This document shows positions 47,345 through 57,173 of a stretch of DNA of 64,000 nucleotides, piece by piece. This DNA is from Microvelia longipes (Eukaryota; Arthropoda; Insecta; Hemiptera; Veliidae): assembly GCA_018340805.1 (NCBI GenBank), contig JACMZG010001913.1:10732340-10796339 (forward strand), given 5' to 3'. Both the position numbers and the translations under genes were made by a program. Every line of letters starts with the position of its first letter. The stretch's first letter is position 1. The notes under the pieces were generated by a model. The model was given only the letters and a program-made list of their open reading frames with translations. It was not told the DNA's origin and did no database searches.

Positions 47345-48165
47345 TTAAGGTTTTTTTTTTAAAAAACCTCGGGTACGGGGTACCTCGGAAGTTATCCACA
47401 TCAGATTCGCTACGCACATCCAACTAACATCGGACTCGACTCAGACTACTTCTCGCTTCGCTCGTCCTCAGAATATACTAGGCGTTAAATTTATACTGTA
47501 ACAGGTCTGCAACAGGATCTGACAAGACTCTCTTCGCTCGCTCTCAAATAGTATCCGTTTTATTCCAGCAGTCACTTATCCAGGCTCTAACTACGCTCTT
47601 AACTTTTTTTGCTGCTTAACTTTAATAATCCACCAAAATTCATGAATAAACTTTTTGTATTAAACCGAAACTTAGAGAACTTATTTATAAGGTAAAGATA
47701 TACACTTTTACCAAATTTCAACTTAATTGTTAAAAATGTTTTAAACAAAGCAATTTGTTTAAAAAAATGTACAGAAGTCATTCGATAAAAATTAAACTAA
47801 TGCTGATAATGAGATAAAACTTAGCACATATAGTTAATCTTATATACAACTTAAATATAACATGCGTGCCAAATTTCAATCAGATCGCAATATTTTCCGA
47901 AATAATTATATTAATTCGAAATTAATTTTCGAATAGCACAACTACCAGCGGAAGGCAGATTTTTGTACAAAATTTCAACTCTCTAGCATAACAATGCGCG
48001 CTATGATGATAACAGACACACACACATAAAGACAGACAACTTTGCAAAAACCACTCAGGAGGCCTTAAAAACGCCTGAAACGGATAATTCCAAGTTGATC
48101 CTGGTTTTGGACTTTTTGCAAACACAATACTTTTCCTATATACCTACGGTTTAAATGAAGAAAAG
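47345..48165 (-). repeat. Family E copy, long, reverse
   Basis: Starts with the E end 'ctcgggtacggggtacctcg' and runs through 'cttcgctcgtcctcag'. It reaches the head (acacacacataaagacagac, 'cgcctgaaacggataattcc') and the terminal 'cttttcctatatacctacgg' block at about 48128. Confidence 0.82.
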
Positions 48166-48256
48166 TAAAAATATGTTTCCCTGTGTACAAATCGGGTTTG
48201 ATAACAATTACGTTTCAGGGCTACCAACCTTACACCTTTGCTTTGAATCGCGAGCA

Positions 48257-48553
48257 TAATAGACCAAGAGCCCAGGGGTGTTTTGTTAATAAAAAGTGTA
48301 ATGGCTGGAACCGGTCTCAATTTTTCGTAAATACCTTCCTGAACAAGGATCTGCAATTCTGCCGACTCGTATTGGATGGGTGTCCCAGGCAGAACCATTG
48401 ACCTCAAAAGTGCGTTCAGCCTGGGACATCCATCCGATACGAGTCGGAAGAATTGCAGATCCTTGTTCAGGGAGGTATTTACGAAAAATTGAGACCGATT
48501 CCAGCCATTACACTTTTTATTAACAAAACACCACTGGGCTCTTGGTCTATAAT
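48257..48553. repeat. Near-perfect palindrome, about 134-bp arms, 28-nt spacer
   Basis: The left arm 48257-48390 (from 'ataatagaccaagagccca' to 'gtgtcccaggc') is the reverse complement of the right arm 48419-48553 with only a few mismatches. The spacer 48391-48418 is unrelated. Both strands therefore read the same ORF-like string (NKKCNGWNRSQFFVNT...), which is open across each arm. I do not recognise it. This is either a fold-back element or a head-to-head duplication of a once-coding piece. Confidence 0.9.
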
Positions 48554-48639
48554 TAAACAGATTGTAGAAATTTAATTTCCGCGTAAAACCACAATTGAGG
48601 ATTATCAATAACAGGTTTTAAATACGCAGACAATAACAA

Positions 48640-49302
48640 TATAAACGATTTATAGATTAATAAAGTTATTAAATAAATATTGAAAAATTGGCAGAGGATG
48701 GAAAACTTGAAACGGATGTGGTTGTACTTCAATGAAACCTGCTTTCATAAGAAATACCCAGGAAACTATTAAATAATGACGTCTCGCTGACGTCGTTCGT
48801 TCACATAGTTTTCTTAATCCGCGGATCGAATTGAGTACGCTAGTTAAATAATTAGTACGTTCACACACACTTTAGATCCGCGTATCGTATAGAGTACGAT
48901 CTCTCAATACGGTAATTTAAGCTGTATGAACCATGCGGAGGGGATCCGATCGCATAAGCTATAGAACAAGGGAGATGGAATCTAAATGGATCCCCCGATA
49001 CGCTGTCTTTTTGTGTGTGTACCTTTAGCGACGATCGTATTTAACGGATAACCTTCTCGTCAAACTTTTATTTCACTTTATTTCACTTCTATATGACCGT
49101 TTTTGATCAAATAACTTTTGGCATATTATTTTTTTTTAGTGTAACTTTATTATTATTATAAGAAATCACAATTTAATTAAATATATTTTTTGTTTTAAAC
49201 TTCTTTATAATCAAAAGTGAAGCTTCACTATACAAGACGCCATGTTTTGGCGGGATCAGTTATCACTCGATCGACTAAACAAATACGCTGCAAGCACCGT
49301 AA
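48640..49302. other. Spacer with repeated ATCCGCG(G/T)ATCG motifs
   Basis: 'aatccgcggatcgaattgag' (about 48818) and 'gatccgcgtatcgtatagag' (about 48886) share a block. 'cgttcacacacactttaga' and, inverted, 'ctttttgtgtgtgtacc' (about 49005) could be worn termini of a TIR element. Not firm. Confidence 0.4.
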
Positions 49303-50334
49303 TTGTTTTTAGCCTTCTCCTAGGTTGTTTTTAGCCTTCTCCTAGGTTGTTCCTAGCTTTTTCCTAGCCTTATCCTAGATTGTTTTTAGCCCTCTCCTAG
49401 GTTGTTTTTAGCCTTCTACTAGGTTGTTTTTAGCCTTCTCCTAGGTTGTTCTTAGCCTTCTCCTAGGTTGTTCCTAGCTTTCTCCTAGCCTTTTCCTAGA
49501 TTGTTTTTAGCCCTCTCCTAGGTTGTTTTTAGCCTTCTACTAGGTTGTTTTTAGCCTTCTCCTAGGTTGTTCTTAGCCTTCTCCTAGGTTGTTCCTAGCT
49601 TTCTCCTAGCCTTTTCCTAGTTTTTTCCAAGCCTTCTCCTAGGTTGTTCTTAGCCTTCTCTTAGGTTGTTCCTAGCTTTTTCCTAGCCTTCTCCTAGGTT
49701 GTTCTTAGGCTTCTTCTAGAGCTTCTCCTAGGTTGTTCCTAGCTTTTCCTAACCTTCTCCTAGGTTGTTCTTAGGCTTCTCCTAGGTTGTTCCCAGCTTT
49801 TTCCTAGCCTTCTCCTAGGTTGTTCCTAGCTTTTTCCAGCCTTCCCTAGGTTGTTCTTAGCCTTCTCTTAGGTTGTTCCTAGCTTTTTCCAAGCCTTCTC
49901 CTAGGTTGTTCTTAGCCCTCTCTTAGGTTGTTCCTAGCTTTTTCCTAGCCTTCTCCTAGGTTGTTCTTAGGCTTCTCCTAGGTTGTTCCTAGCCTTTTTT
50001 CTAGCCTTCCCCTAGGTTGTTCTTAGGCTTCTCCTAGGTTGTTCCCAGCTTTTTCCTAGCCTTCTCCTAGGTTGTCCTTAGGCTTCTCCTAGGTTGTTCC
50101 TAGCTTTTTCCGAGCCTTCTGCTAGGTTGTTCTTAGGCTTCTTCTAGGTTGTTCTTAGGCTACTCCTAGGTTGTTCTTAGCCTTTTCCTAGGTTGTTCCT
50201 AGCCTTTTCCTAGGTTGTTCCTAGGCTTCTCCTAGGTTGTTCCTAGCTTTCTCCTAGGTTGTTTCCAGCTTTTTCCAAGCCTTCTATCAGGTTGTTCCTA
50301 GCTTTCTTCTAGGTTGTTCCTAGCTTTTTCCTAG
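49303..50334 (-). repeat. 22-bp/18-bp minisatellite rich in CCTAGG
   Basis: Two alternating units: 'ttcttagccttctcctaggttg' (22 bp, containing the palindrome CCTAGG) and 'ttcctagctttttcctag' (18 bp). About 50 units in total. Blocks of several units are themselves repeated almost exactly (49376-49480 and 49495-49600). The array ends at 50334. A short inverted remnant ('gaggctaggaacaaccta') lies at about 50420-50437. Confidence 0.93.
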
Positions 50335-50439
50335 AATTTAAGGCGCAAAGTTAGAAAAAGGTCCTAGGGACAGTTAAAAATGTACTAAAATTAACACTAA
50401 AGATAGGAGGAAGCTATAAAGAGGCTAGGAACAACCTAA

Positions 50440-51749
50440 AAGAATTTTTTTATCATTCTGATTACGGCCTAAGCCAACCTTTCTACCTCGTGTTCCCTAC
50501 ACTCAACATTACTAAATTTAAGTCGTAGAAAATCGCCATTAATGTTAATATCAGCAAACATACTATTATCGAAGCAAACCAGGATGAGAACCGATACAAC
50601 AAGAGACTTGATGACTGAAGCAATTACCGTCCTTATAATTTCTAAGTTTTAAATTACTTCAAGAAATTCCTTACAGCATCCTCTCAAGGATTTTTTCTCT
50701 CCTGGTCCGGCAAAGGTTTGGCGAATTACAACTAAAATTGATATATAATTGAGCTTCGTCATTTAGAGCGTTATAGTGAACACAGGTTGAAATCGCCGCT
50801 ACTTCAAGGTTTCGAAGTATGGAATTGAACAAAAACACACCTTTAAAAAAATTTAAGTAATTTAAAAATCCATTTACTTTTTAGTGACTTTCCGAAGTAT
50901 GTAGCTCATTTCTACATGAGCTTGTGTAGATTTACATGAGAAACTTTAAATCGGAATTTGATTGAGTTGGAAATTAGGTACAAGTGTATACTTTTACGTA
51001 TAACATATATAATAATATATTATATATTATAATTATAATTATATATTAATATTAACATATATATTTATGTAATCAAGAGGCCAAGTGGAATCGATCTAGT
51101 AACTTACGTCATCCGAACAACCGAATAAGAAAATTCTTTAATTTCCATTCTTAAAAGAAAATTAGCTAAGCCAATCATTTCATCATCACCGCAAACTAAG
51201 AGTCGAAAAGGACACATCAAATCAATATGACCATTCAACAATATATCACAACACAGCTGAAATCCTCACAGAAACTAACTGAACAGAGGGATGAAAATAA
51301 ACAAGTCTTATCAGTAATCTAGAGAATAACAATAGATAAGCAAGAACACAAATACACTGCTCAGTCATTATTAAGATATCTAAACAAAGAACTAGTATTG
51401 ATAACGATACTCTGGTATTTTAAACAACCAACTGTAGGTCAAATTTAATTATACAAAAAAATGTAAATAGAAATATAAATATTTAATACTATTTTAATAT
51501 CAGTTATAGATAATATTGTTTGGTTTAAAAATGATTATTCCTAGAACTAGAAAGGTTATAGATTAGGTTTATCTAGTCTTAATCAAAGGACGCGTAAGAT
51601 GGAAACAATGACACGAAATTTATGTGTGGCTACAATTTGAGTGTTAAAGTGTGGTTTTTATAAAGAAACTAATAAGAACTGACTCGTGTTTAAGCGAATT
51701 TTTAATAAAAATGTTGATAATATACAATAAATATTAATATTAATCTTAA
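50440..51749. other. Unannotated stretch
   Basis: No gene or repeat I can support, apart from an AT-only patch at 50998-51066. Confidence 0.4.
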
Positions 51750-52749
51750 GCGTCCGCAGGGAAGGGGTGGGGGGGGGGGTCAAACGGGTCACTTGACCCC
51801 TCCTGGAAAATCAGAAAAAACCGAAAAAGGACTGTTTTAATTAATTATTAACTGTGATTTAGTTTTTAGTATTTTTGTGATTTTGTCAATATTTAATCTA
51901 GTCAACCAGTTGTGTAAGTCTTGTCTCTGTTTAAAGCCTGAAGATGTCAACAATGTTTGATGACATATATAGCTAATTAATTTTTAGTTTTTTTGTTTTC
52001 CTATAGAACTTTAAAATGACAGTTTATTTCCTATTTCATTAAATAGGAAATATATTTGCTGTTATTCATTAAATAACAGCAAGCTCCCATTGCTGGCTAG
52101 ATAGGATAGAAAAATAATTTAATAATTAAACAAGGATAGCTTGGCTCTAAAAAAATTAATGAAGGCTCGCTTCGCTCACTAGATTGCTATAAATATGTGT
52201 GAATGTTGAAAAAAAGGCTCGCTTCGCACGCAAAATTGGTAAAATATTTAGGTCCATTAAAAAGAGTTCGCTTTGCACAATGGATTACTATAATTATATG
52301 CGTGGATGTCGGAAAGGAGGCTCACATTGCTCATAACATTGTTTAAATATAAGATACGTTATAAGGATTGATAAAACCCTTACTTAATACGTTTGAAGGA
52401 ATTCGCTTTACGAAACACTCAACTGACGCTAGAAAGCCTACTTGATATGACTGTGATGCACTTAATATATGGAACAAAAATAGAAATCAAAAACTAAGTA
52501 AAACTCAGTAAAAGAGACTAAACTCATATTCCCACAGCACAGGACACCCATCTTAAAGTGGGAATTAATTCCAACATAATAAATTTAAAATTTTTGTATT
52601 TTTCTTTTTGAATAAAGGATTATTTAAAAAAAAATAGTATCTCTGACTTTTTCAAAGGATGCTGAAAACTAAACCCGCACCACATTATTATTACTGAACT
52701 AGGCAGCTTTGACCCCCCCCCCCCAACTTGAAAAAAATCATGCGGACGC
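51750..52749. mobile_element. TIR element with poly-G / poly-C subterminal runs, about 1 kb
   Basis: The left end 'gcgtccgcaggg' is inverse to the right end 'tgcggacgc'. Just inside are a G run (about 51767-51779) followed by 'tcaaacgggtcacttgaccc', and a C run (about 52711-52724) preceded by 'gctttga'. No transposase frame. The interior at 52160-52420 has about five degenerate 50-bp units starting 'aaggctcgcttcgctcac'. Confidence 0.6.
52160..52420 (+). repeat. Degenerate 50-bp tandem units with GCTTCGC
   Basis: Unit starts at about 52162, 52214, 52262, 52316 and 52385: 'ggctcgcttcgctcac', 'ggctcgcttcgcacgc', 'gagttcgctttgcaca', 'ggctcacattgctcat', 'gaattcgctttacgaa'. Spacing is about 48-69 bp. 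Confidence 0.6.
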
Positions 52750-53115
52750 CCATGATATTAATATCATTGCTTTAATTTCGATAATCCATTCTTTATTAAA
52801 CCACAAAAGTGGTTAATAGTTAATTAATCACCTAGAGAGAATAGAATGCCATTATTTCCTAGAACGATCGTTTGGTTCTTAAGGAGAAAGCCGAATGGCT
52901 ACTCCCGAGGCGAAGCCGGGGTTTTGTATTTATTCCGAGGATGCATACAAGTATATTTATCTTGAGGTGCATACAAGATTTTATCATCTGACAAAACGCA
53001 ATAAAATTATTGTTAAATTCTTATTTTCACAAGGTACTTTTAAATTTTTTTTGTTGGGTTCATCTTGCAAATTTTTTAATGCGCAGCCCTCTAAAAACAG
53101 TTTTACTTGTCCTCC
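52750..53115. other. Unannotated stretch with one 'cccgaggcgaagccggg' hairpin
   Basis: CCCGAGGCGAAGCCGGG at about 52904-52920 forms a GGC/GCC stem around GAA. Otherwise no gene. Confidence 0.4.
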
Positions 53116-53570
53116 TTCATAACGTAGGTATAAAGAAAAAGGTGTTTTAAAAAAGTCTAAAACCGGGATGTCCACTGGAATTATTTGTTTCAGGTGTTTT
53201 TAAGACCTCCTGAGTAGTTTTCACAAAGTTGTCTGTATGTGTGTGTGTGTGTCTGTCATCTTCGTAGCTCCCAAGAATGATTTAAAAACTAGTCTATAGG
53301 TGCAGTATTGCTAGCCGGAAAATATTTTCTTTATGACGTCATTAACCCATAATAATGACTAAGTGAGAATTACGAAAAATCATACAACGCGAAAAAATGT
53401 TGCGATCGGATTGAGACTTGGCACTTATGTAGCCATTTATATAAAAGTAACATATATGTGCAAAGATTCATCTCATTATCAGAAGGCGTTCTCAAATTGA
53501 AACGAAACTTTGCAAATCGCGAGATGTCGAGGAGGTTACGAGCCTATTGTTTATAAAAACATTATAAACG
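53116..53570 (+). repeat. Family E copy, 5' two thirds
   Basis: Head 'ggtataaagaaaaaggtgtt', 'accgggatgtccactgg', 'gacctcctgagtagttttca', a GT run, TGACGTCA near 53335 and 'ttgcgatcggattgagactt', then it breaks off into an unrelated junction near 53480. Confidence 0.82.
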
Positions 53571-53717
53571 TCATCAATAAAAGTTATGACGTCATGAAAA
53601 AAAATTGAAACTTGAAATGGCTTTAAAACAAGGTATTTCGTGTTTAGGTAGACGGCTAACTGAATTGATTAAGACCAATTTCAGCTGAATCGAACTATCA
53701 CAAATGGCGCAAACAGT

Positions 53718-53724
<7 letters not shown>

Positions 53725-53772
<48 letters not shown>
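53725..53772. repeat. (TA)n microsatellite
   Basis: About 24 TA repeats directly upstream of the retrotransposon fragment. Confidence 0.95.
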
Positions 53773-53774
<2 letters not shown>

Positions 53775-53783
53775 GTTGCATAT

Positions 53784-54032
53784 ATGTATACGTCTAGGAT
53801 GGTTCACAGGTGTTCAGCATGTAATATGGGTGTAATAGAAGACAATTATCATTTTATTGGTGTTTTCCCAGTTATGGGGGAGTTTCGATGGAAGTTCTTC
53901 GGAAATTCTCCCATTACTAGAGAAGAATATTTTTCCTTTTTGCAGGTTAAAACAAAGGAAAGATTGTTACAATGTAGCATCATATATAAAAACAATATGG
54001 ACTTACAGAACATATTTAATATCACACTTTAA
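53784..54032 (+). pseudogene. Non-LTR retrotransposon C-terminal knuckle fragment
   Basis: An 82-codon frame. Residues 9-30 read as a damaged C-x2-C-...-H-...-(C)P knuckle: 'RCSACNMGVIEDNYHF' followed by 'IGVFPVMGEFRWKFFG'. In many LINE-type ORF2 proteins this region reads 'C..C....IEDE.HFLL.CP.Y..LR'. Here the fourth ligand is replaced (VFP in place of .CP). The rest (EEYFSFLQ, a Lys/Arg-rich stretch) fits the tail after that motif. The reverse transcriptase is missing, so the element is 5'-truncated at or near the (TA)n. The stop at 54030-54032 is followed by a GT-rich 3' region and an 'aataaac' with an A run at about 54206-54220, a plausible poly(A) end. Clade not assigned. Confidence 0.65.
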
Positions 54033-54222
54033 TTATGACTAAGGGCTTTATTTTACACTCTTTTCTCCACTCACAAATATGTGTGTGAATATTTATGTGC
54101 ACCACACATGAATGTGCTTATGCAGACTGCATTAGTGTGTATATGTTTGTATGCATGTGTGTGGATATGTAAAAGTGTGTACATGTATATGTGTGTATGC
54201 ATATACAATAAACAAAAAAAAC
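54033..54222 (+). mobile_element. Probable 3' UTR and poly(A) end of the retrotransposon fragment
   Basis: TG-rich sequence ('gtgtgtatatgtttgtatg' and similar) ends in 'acaataaacaaaaaaaac' at about 54205-54221. Confidence 0.5.
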
Positions 54223-54359
54223 AGTTATTTAAGTAACCCTCCTCCTAACGATCCAAAGACGGATCCTGGAGTAGGCAATGCATTTATTTTTGTATATTTT
54301 TATGCTTATTTTTCAATAAAAGTCATTTTTCTCTTTCTTTCTTTAGTATACGTGTATAC

Positions 54360-54463
54360 GATATCTGTTGGGTTCAGTAGTGCTAGAGGGTGGGGATATA
54401 GTATAAAAGAGGGGCCTCTATTTCATCCTGGTAAGCCTACTGTCCCAGAGAGACTGAACAAAA
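54360..54463 (+). promoter_or_regulatory. Family P promoter-like block with TATA box
   Basis: 'tgggttcagtagtgctagag', 'ggtggggatatag' and TATAAAAG (54403-54410), then 'aggggcctctatttcatcct'. An ATG follows about 55 bp downstream of the TATA box. The block is preserved at 17410-17472 (minus) and in diverged form at 32050-32130. Conservation over a TATA box and leader suggests the promoter of a mobile element, probably at its 5' end. Confidence 0.6.
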
Positions 54464-54595
54464 ATGGCTTCCACTGAACTACGCCGAGCTAAACAGGCCC
54501 GTAAAGCGGAAGAATCTCGATGTAGTCTTTATATGGTCGATGTCATTCTAAAACGATTGCGACCGGTTTCAGCTCAATCAGACAATCTTAAGTGA
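54464..54595 (+). pseudogene. Truncated start of the family P reading frame
   Basis: ATG (context acaaaaATGGC) opens MASTELRRAKQARKAEES plus a further 25 residues, stop at 54593-54595. The first 22 codons are shared with 32130 onward (MAPTESRRAK, stop, ARKTEEP); after about 'agtctt' the two copies diverge. Downstream of about 54535 the DNA becomes family D-like ('ctcaatcagacaatctta'), so the real frame is cut off and the last 20 codons belong to another repeat. Highly basic, helix-prone start; family unknown. The identical ATG context and leader in both copies argue that this was a real translation start. Confidence 0.45.
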
Positions 54596-54603
54596 CGAAA
54601 ACG

Positions 54604-54925
54604 GTATTTTTATTAAAAAAATAAAAATTATGCATATATTTTTGTTTATAATGCTTCTTAATTTTAATATTATAGCACACTATTAATAATAGAGTATTAT
54701 AAAATCTCAATTAGTAAAATCAAATTTGAGAGCAAGCCTCTGAGGCCCGCGAAGCGGGCCTGTGTGGAGAGGCTGTCAAAATTCGTTAGATACATGGCCA
54801 ATGCCATGTAGCAAGAACAATAATGAAACAACACAAAATACAAATCAACAACAATGTGGCCGCGAAGCCACAGGGAGGCCCGCGGGCCGCGTAGCGGCTA
54901 CGAGCCGAAGGCCCGTATTTAAATC
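54604..54925 (+). repeat. Family R repeat, copy 1
   Basis: Runs from 'tatttttgtttataatgctt' through 'tgaggcccgcgaagcgggcc', 'agatacatggccaatgccat', 'caacaatgtggccgcgaagc' and 'ggccgaaggcccgtattt'. It shares order and sequence with 61317-61745. Contains three GC hairpins with GAA loops. Confidence 0.8.
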
Positions 54926-55239
54926 TAAAGTAGCTACCACTGGCTAATGCACATTTTAGCGTTCAGTGTGAAAATAATCGATTAATGTCAAACCGAGTCT
55001 TGTACAACTGGGGTTGAGTATCAGAATAATGTGTTCTAGAATAAGAAAAGAAATGCTTTACAAAACATAGGATAAAAAGCACAGATACAGTGATTTGCAT
55101 TTCCCTGGATGCTTTCTGAAATTAGTCTTGTTTAACTGTCTATATATTGTGCCATAATCGATCGACGGTTTTTATTTTTCAACTGAAATTGAAAGTGGCA
55201 CGTAAGACACATTTTACCTTTAATTATTTACACCGTTGA
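54926..55239. other. Unannotated stretch
   Basis: No supportable feature. Confidence 0.4.
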
Positions 55240-55375
55240 TATACAGGTAAGGTATTGTGTTTTCAAAAATTAATTATTCGTTTCAGGTGATTTTAAAACC
55301 TCCTGTGTAGTTTCCATCAAGTTGTGTGTCTATATGTGAGTTTATGAGATCTCAGTGCCTTGATGCTAGGTTTTG
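55240..55375 (+). repeat. Family E head fragment
   Basis: 'caggtaaggtattgtgtttt', 'tattcgtttcaggtgatttt', 'cctcctgtgtagtttcc' and a short 'gttgtgtgtctatatgtg'. The end is lost. Confidence 0.75.
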
Positions 55376-55479
55376 AACCAAGGCAAGAACCAAATCGAAT
55401 TGAATGAATTCATGCTTAAATTAATCTACTAAGTTAGTTAAATAACGTTAGAAAGTTATCAAGTTTTATAGACAAGTCT

Positions 55480-55590
55480 AGGAACAAAATCTACAATTTA
55501 TATTAAGCTAACCTAATTGGTTCTCTAACACTACTTTTACACGCTGTCAACTGATAATAACCGTGTGTAATATACTGAAAGCTATTAAGT
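55480..55590 (+). repeat. Family S terminus fragment
   Basis: 'aacctaattggttctctaac' and 'cacgctgtcaactgataata', then 'accgtgtgtaata'. It aligns with 59495-59560. Confidence 0.6.
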
Positions 55591-55611
55591 GTCTACTTAG
55601 ATACTTAAGGA

Positions 55612-55896
55612 TCAGATTAAATAAAAGTAAACAATTAATATTTGAAGACGAATACACAGAAACAAGCAAGTCATTTTAATCGAGAAAGTCGTTTTAGACA
55701 AAAGACAATTCATCAATAATCTTGTTATGTCATTTAGATTTCCAAAGAATGAAGTAGAATTTGGCCTCATTTCTTCGAATGTCAATCCAAGTCGTTGATC
55801 TCGTCTGTAATATGTTCGAGCACACCCACACCAGGTCCGCAAAATATTTATTTCAACTTTAGAGAAATTAAGTTTGCAACTTATTCCATTTGCCAA
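55612..55896 (-). CDS. Unrecognised 94-codon open frame
   Basis: Minus-strand frame starting MANGISCKLNFSKVEINILR. The central part (RTWCGCARTYYRRDQRL, FEEMRPNSTSFFGNL) has a protein-like composition and the last 20 residues are hydrophobic. I cannot assign it. The alternative frame through the same stretch also lacks stops for about 40 codons, so the openness is weak evidence. Low confidence; it may be chance or a repeat relic. Confidence 0.15.
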   Translation of the reverse strand: MANGISCKLNFSKVEINILRTWCGCARTYYRRDQRLGLTFEEMRPNSTSFFGNLNDITRLLMNCLLSKTTFSIKMTCLFLCIRLQILIVYFYLI

Positions 55897-55949
55897 GTCA
55901 TAGACAAATACTTATTTTGCATTTATTAGCACAATAAGTTTTTATTGTG

Positions 55950-56370
55950 CAAAAACATTTTATTTATTAAGTAAGTCACAAAGGCATTTTATTTATAAAG
56001 TAAGTCACTAAGGCATTTTATTTATAAAGTAAGTCACTGAGACATTTTATTTATAAAGCAAGACACCAAGATATTTTATTTATAAAGTAAGTCTTCTAGA
56101 AATTTTATTTATAAAGTAAGTCACCAAGACATTTTATTTATAAAGTAAGTCACCAAGGCATTTTATTTATAAAGCAAGACGCAAAGAAATTTTATTTATG
56201 AAGTAAGTCACCAAGAAATTATATTTATAAAATAAGTCACCAAGACATTTTATTTATAAAGTAAGTCACTAAGAAATTTTATTTATAAAGTAAGTCACCA
56301 AGACATTTTATTTATAAAGTAAGTCACCGAAACATTTTATTTATAAAGTAAGTCACCAAAACATTTTTTA
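55950..56370 (+). repeat. 29-bp minisatellite, about 14 units
   Basis: The unit is 'gtcaccaagacattttattt' plus 'ataaagtaa'. Little length variation; substitutions at the 'accaag(a/g)(c/a)a' positions. Confidence 0.94.
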
Positions 56371-56375
56371 CAACA

Positions 56376-56600
56376 CCTTCAGATGTTGAATTGGTTAGCA
56401 CAAGTACCTGCATCCCTGACAGTCTGAGTTCGATCCTGATAGGGACTTTTAGGAATTTTATGAGGTGGTGAGCCAGTGCGATGTCTGTTACTCGAAAATA
56501 TTTCTAAATAATCTTGGATTTAGGCAAAATGTAAGACTCTGAAAGTAGTAGCTTATATTTGATTCTTGCTCTTAAAGCTTTAAGAGCAGTAAATGTTATT
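56376..56600 (+). mobile_element. tRNA-derived SINE, family 2
   Basis: tRNA-like head with A-box region 'ttgaattggttagcac' (about 56388-56403) and B box 'gagttcgatcctg' (56426-56438), 43 bp apart. A non-tRNA body follows ('gaggtggtgagccagtgcg'), and the copy ends near a small hairpin 'gctcttaaagctttaagagc' at about 56569-56588. The acceptor stem does not pair, so it is not a tRNA gene. No second copy in this window. Confidence 0.6.
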
Positions 56601-56634
56601 TTTATAATCAGGCACGTGTTGCTTCTAGTTACGG

Positions 56635-56830
56635 AAAAATTTGTCGACGGTACGAAACGGGTTGTTGTGCCCATAAATCATTCCGTCAACAAATAACTTG
56701 TCGACGCAATATTTTGTCGATGGACCGAGTCGTTCGCAACCCCATTCGTTTCGACGACAAATCATTCCGTCGACAAACTCAAATTATTTGTCGATGAAAC
56801 GATTTGTCGACGGAACGATACGGAGCCGTT
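56635..56830. repeat. Cluster of inverted TTGTCGACGGAACG motifs
   Basis: At least seven copies of 'ttgtcga(c/t)g(g/a)' in both orientations: 'aatttgtcgacggtacga', 'catttccgtca'-like 'cattccgtcaacaaat', 'acttgtcgacgcaa', 'tttgtcgatggaccg', 'cattccgtcgacaaac', 'atttgtcgatgaaacg' and 'atttgtcgacggaacga'. Several carry the palindrome GTCGAC. Confidence 0.75.
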
Positions 56831-57173
56831 AAAGCTATAGTAACAGAGTAAAGTCGCGGCTTTTCTGTGGATTAGACACAAACTGCCTTCTCTTGGACTC
56901 ATCAGGTAGCACAATTTTCTATCTGTTAGTAACAATGATCTATCACCTCCATATCCTACTATCACGATGAGCCTCCTCCATATCCTACTATCCTGTCTCT
57001 AAAATTAGGAGAGGAGCCCCTGGCCGCTTAACGGCCACTACATTAAAGGACATCTGCATGTGCACTCAGAGGGAGTCCTTTGTACAATATAATTGTGCGA
57101 GAGACACCAAGGAAATGTAACAAGCAAGATGCAATGCTACATCTGGGAACTGTTCCATCATTCGACATTCGTC

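Noticed and set aside
48144..48608. 154-codon minus-strand frame as a real gene
   Set aside because: It spans a palindrome, so its two halves are translations of the same DNA in opposite senses. No recognisable domain.
51227..51322. 31-codon frame (MTIQQYITTQLKSSQ...)
   Set aside because: Too short and unsupported by any neighbouring feature.
52895..53122. 75-codon frame with MATPEAKPGF start
   Set aside because: Starts in a GC hairpin block and continues in AT-driven Phe/Lys sequence. No domain recognised.
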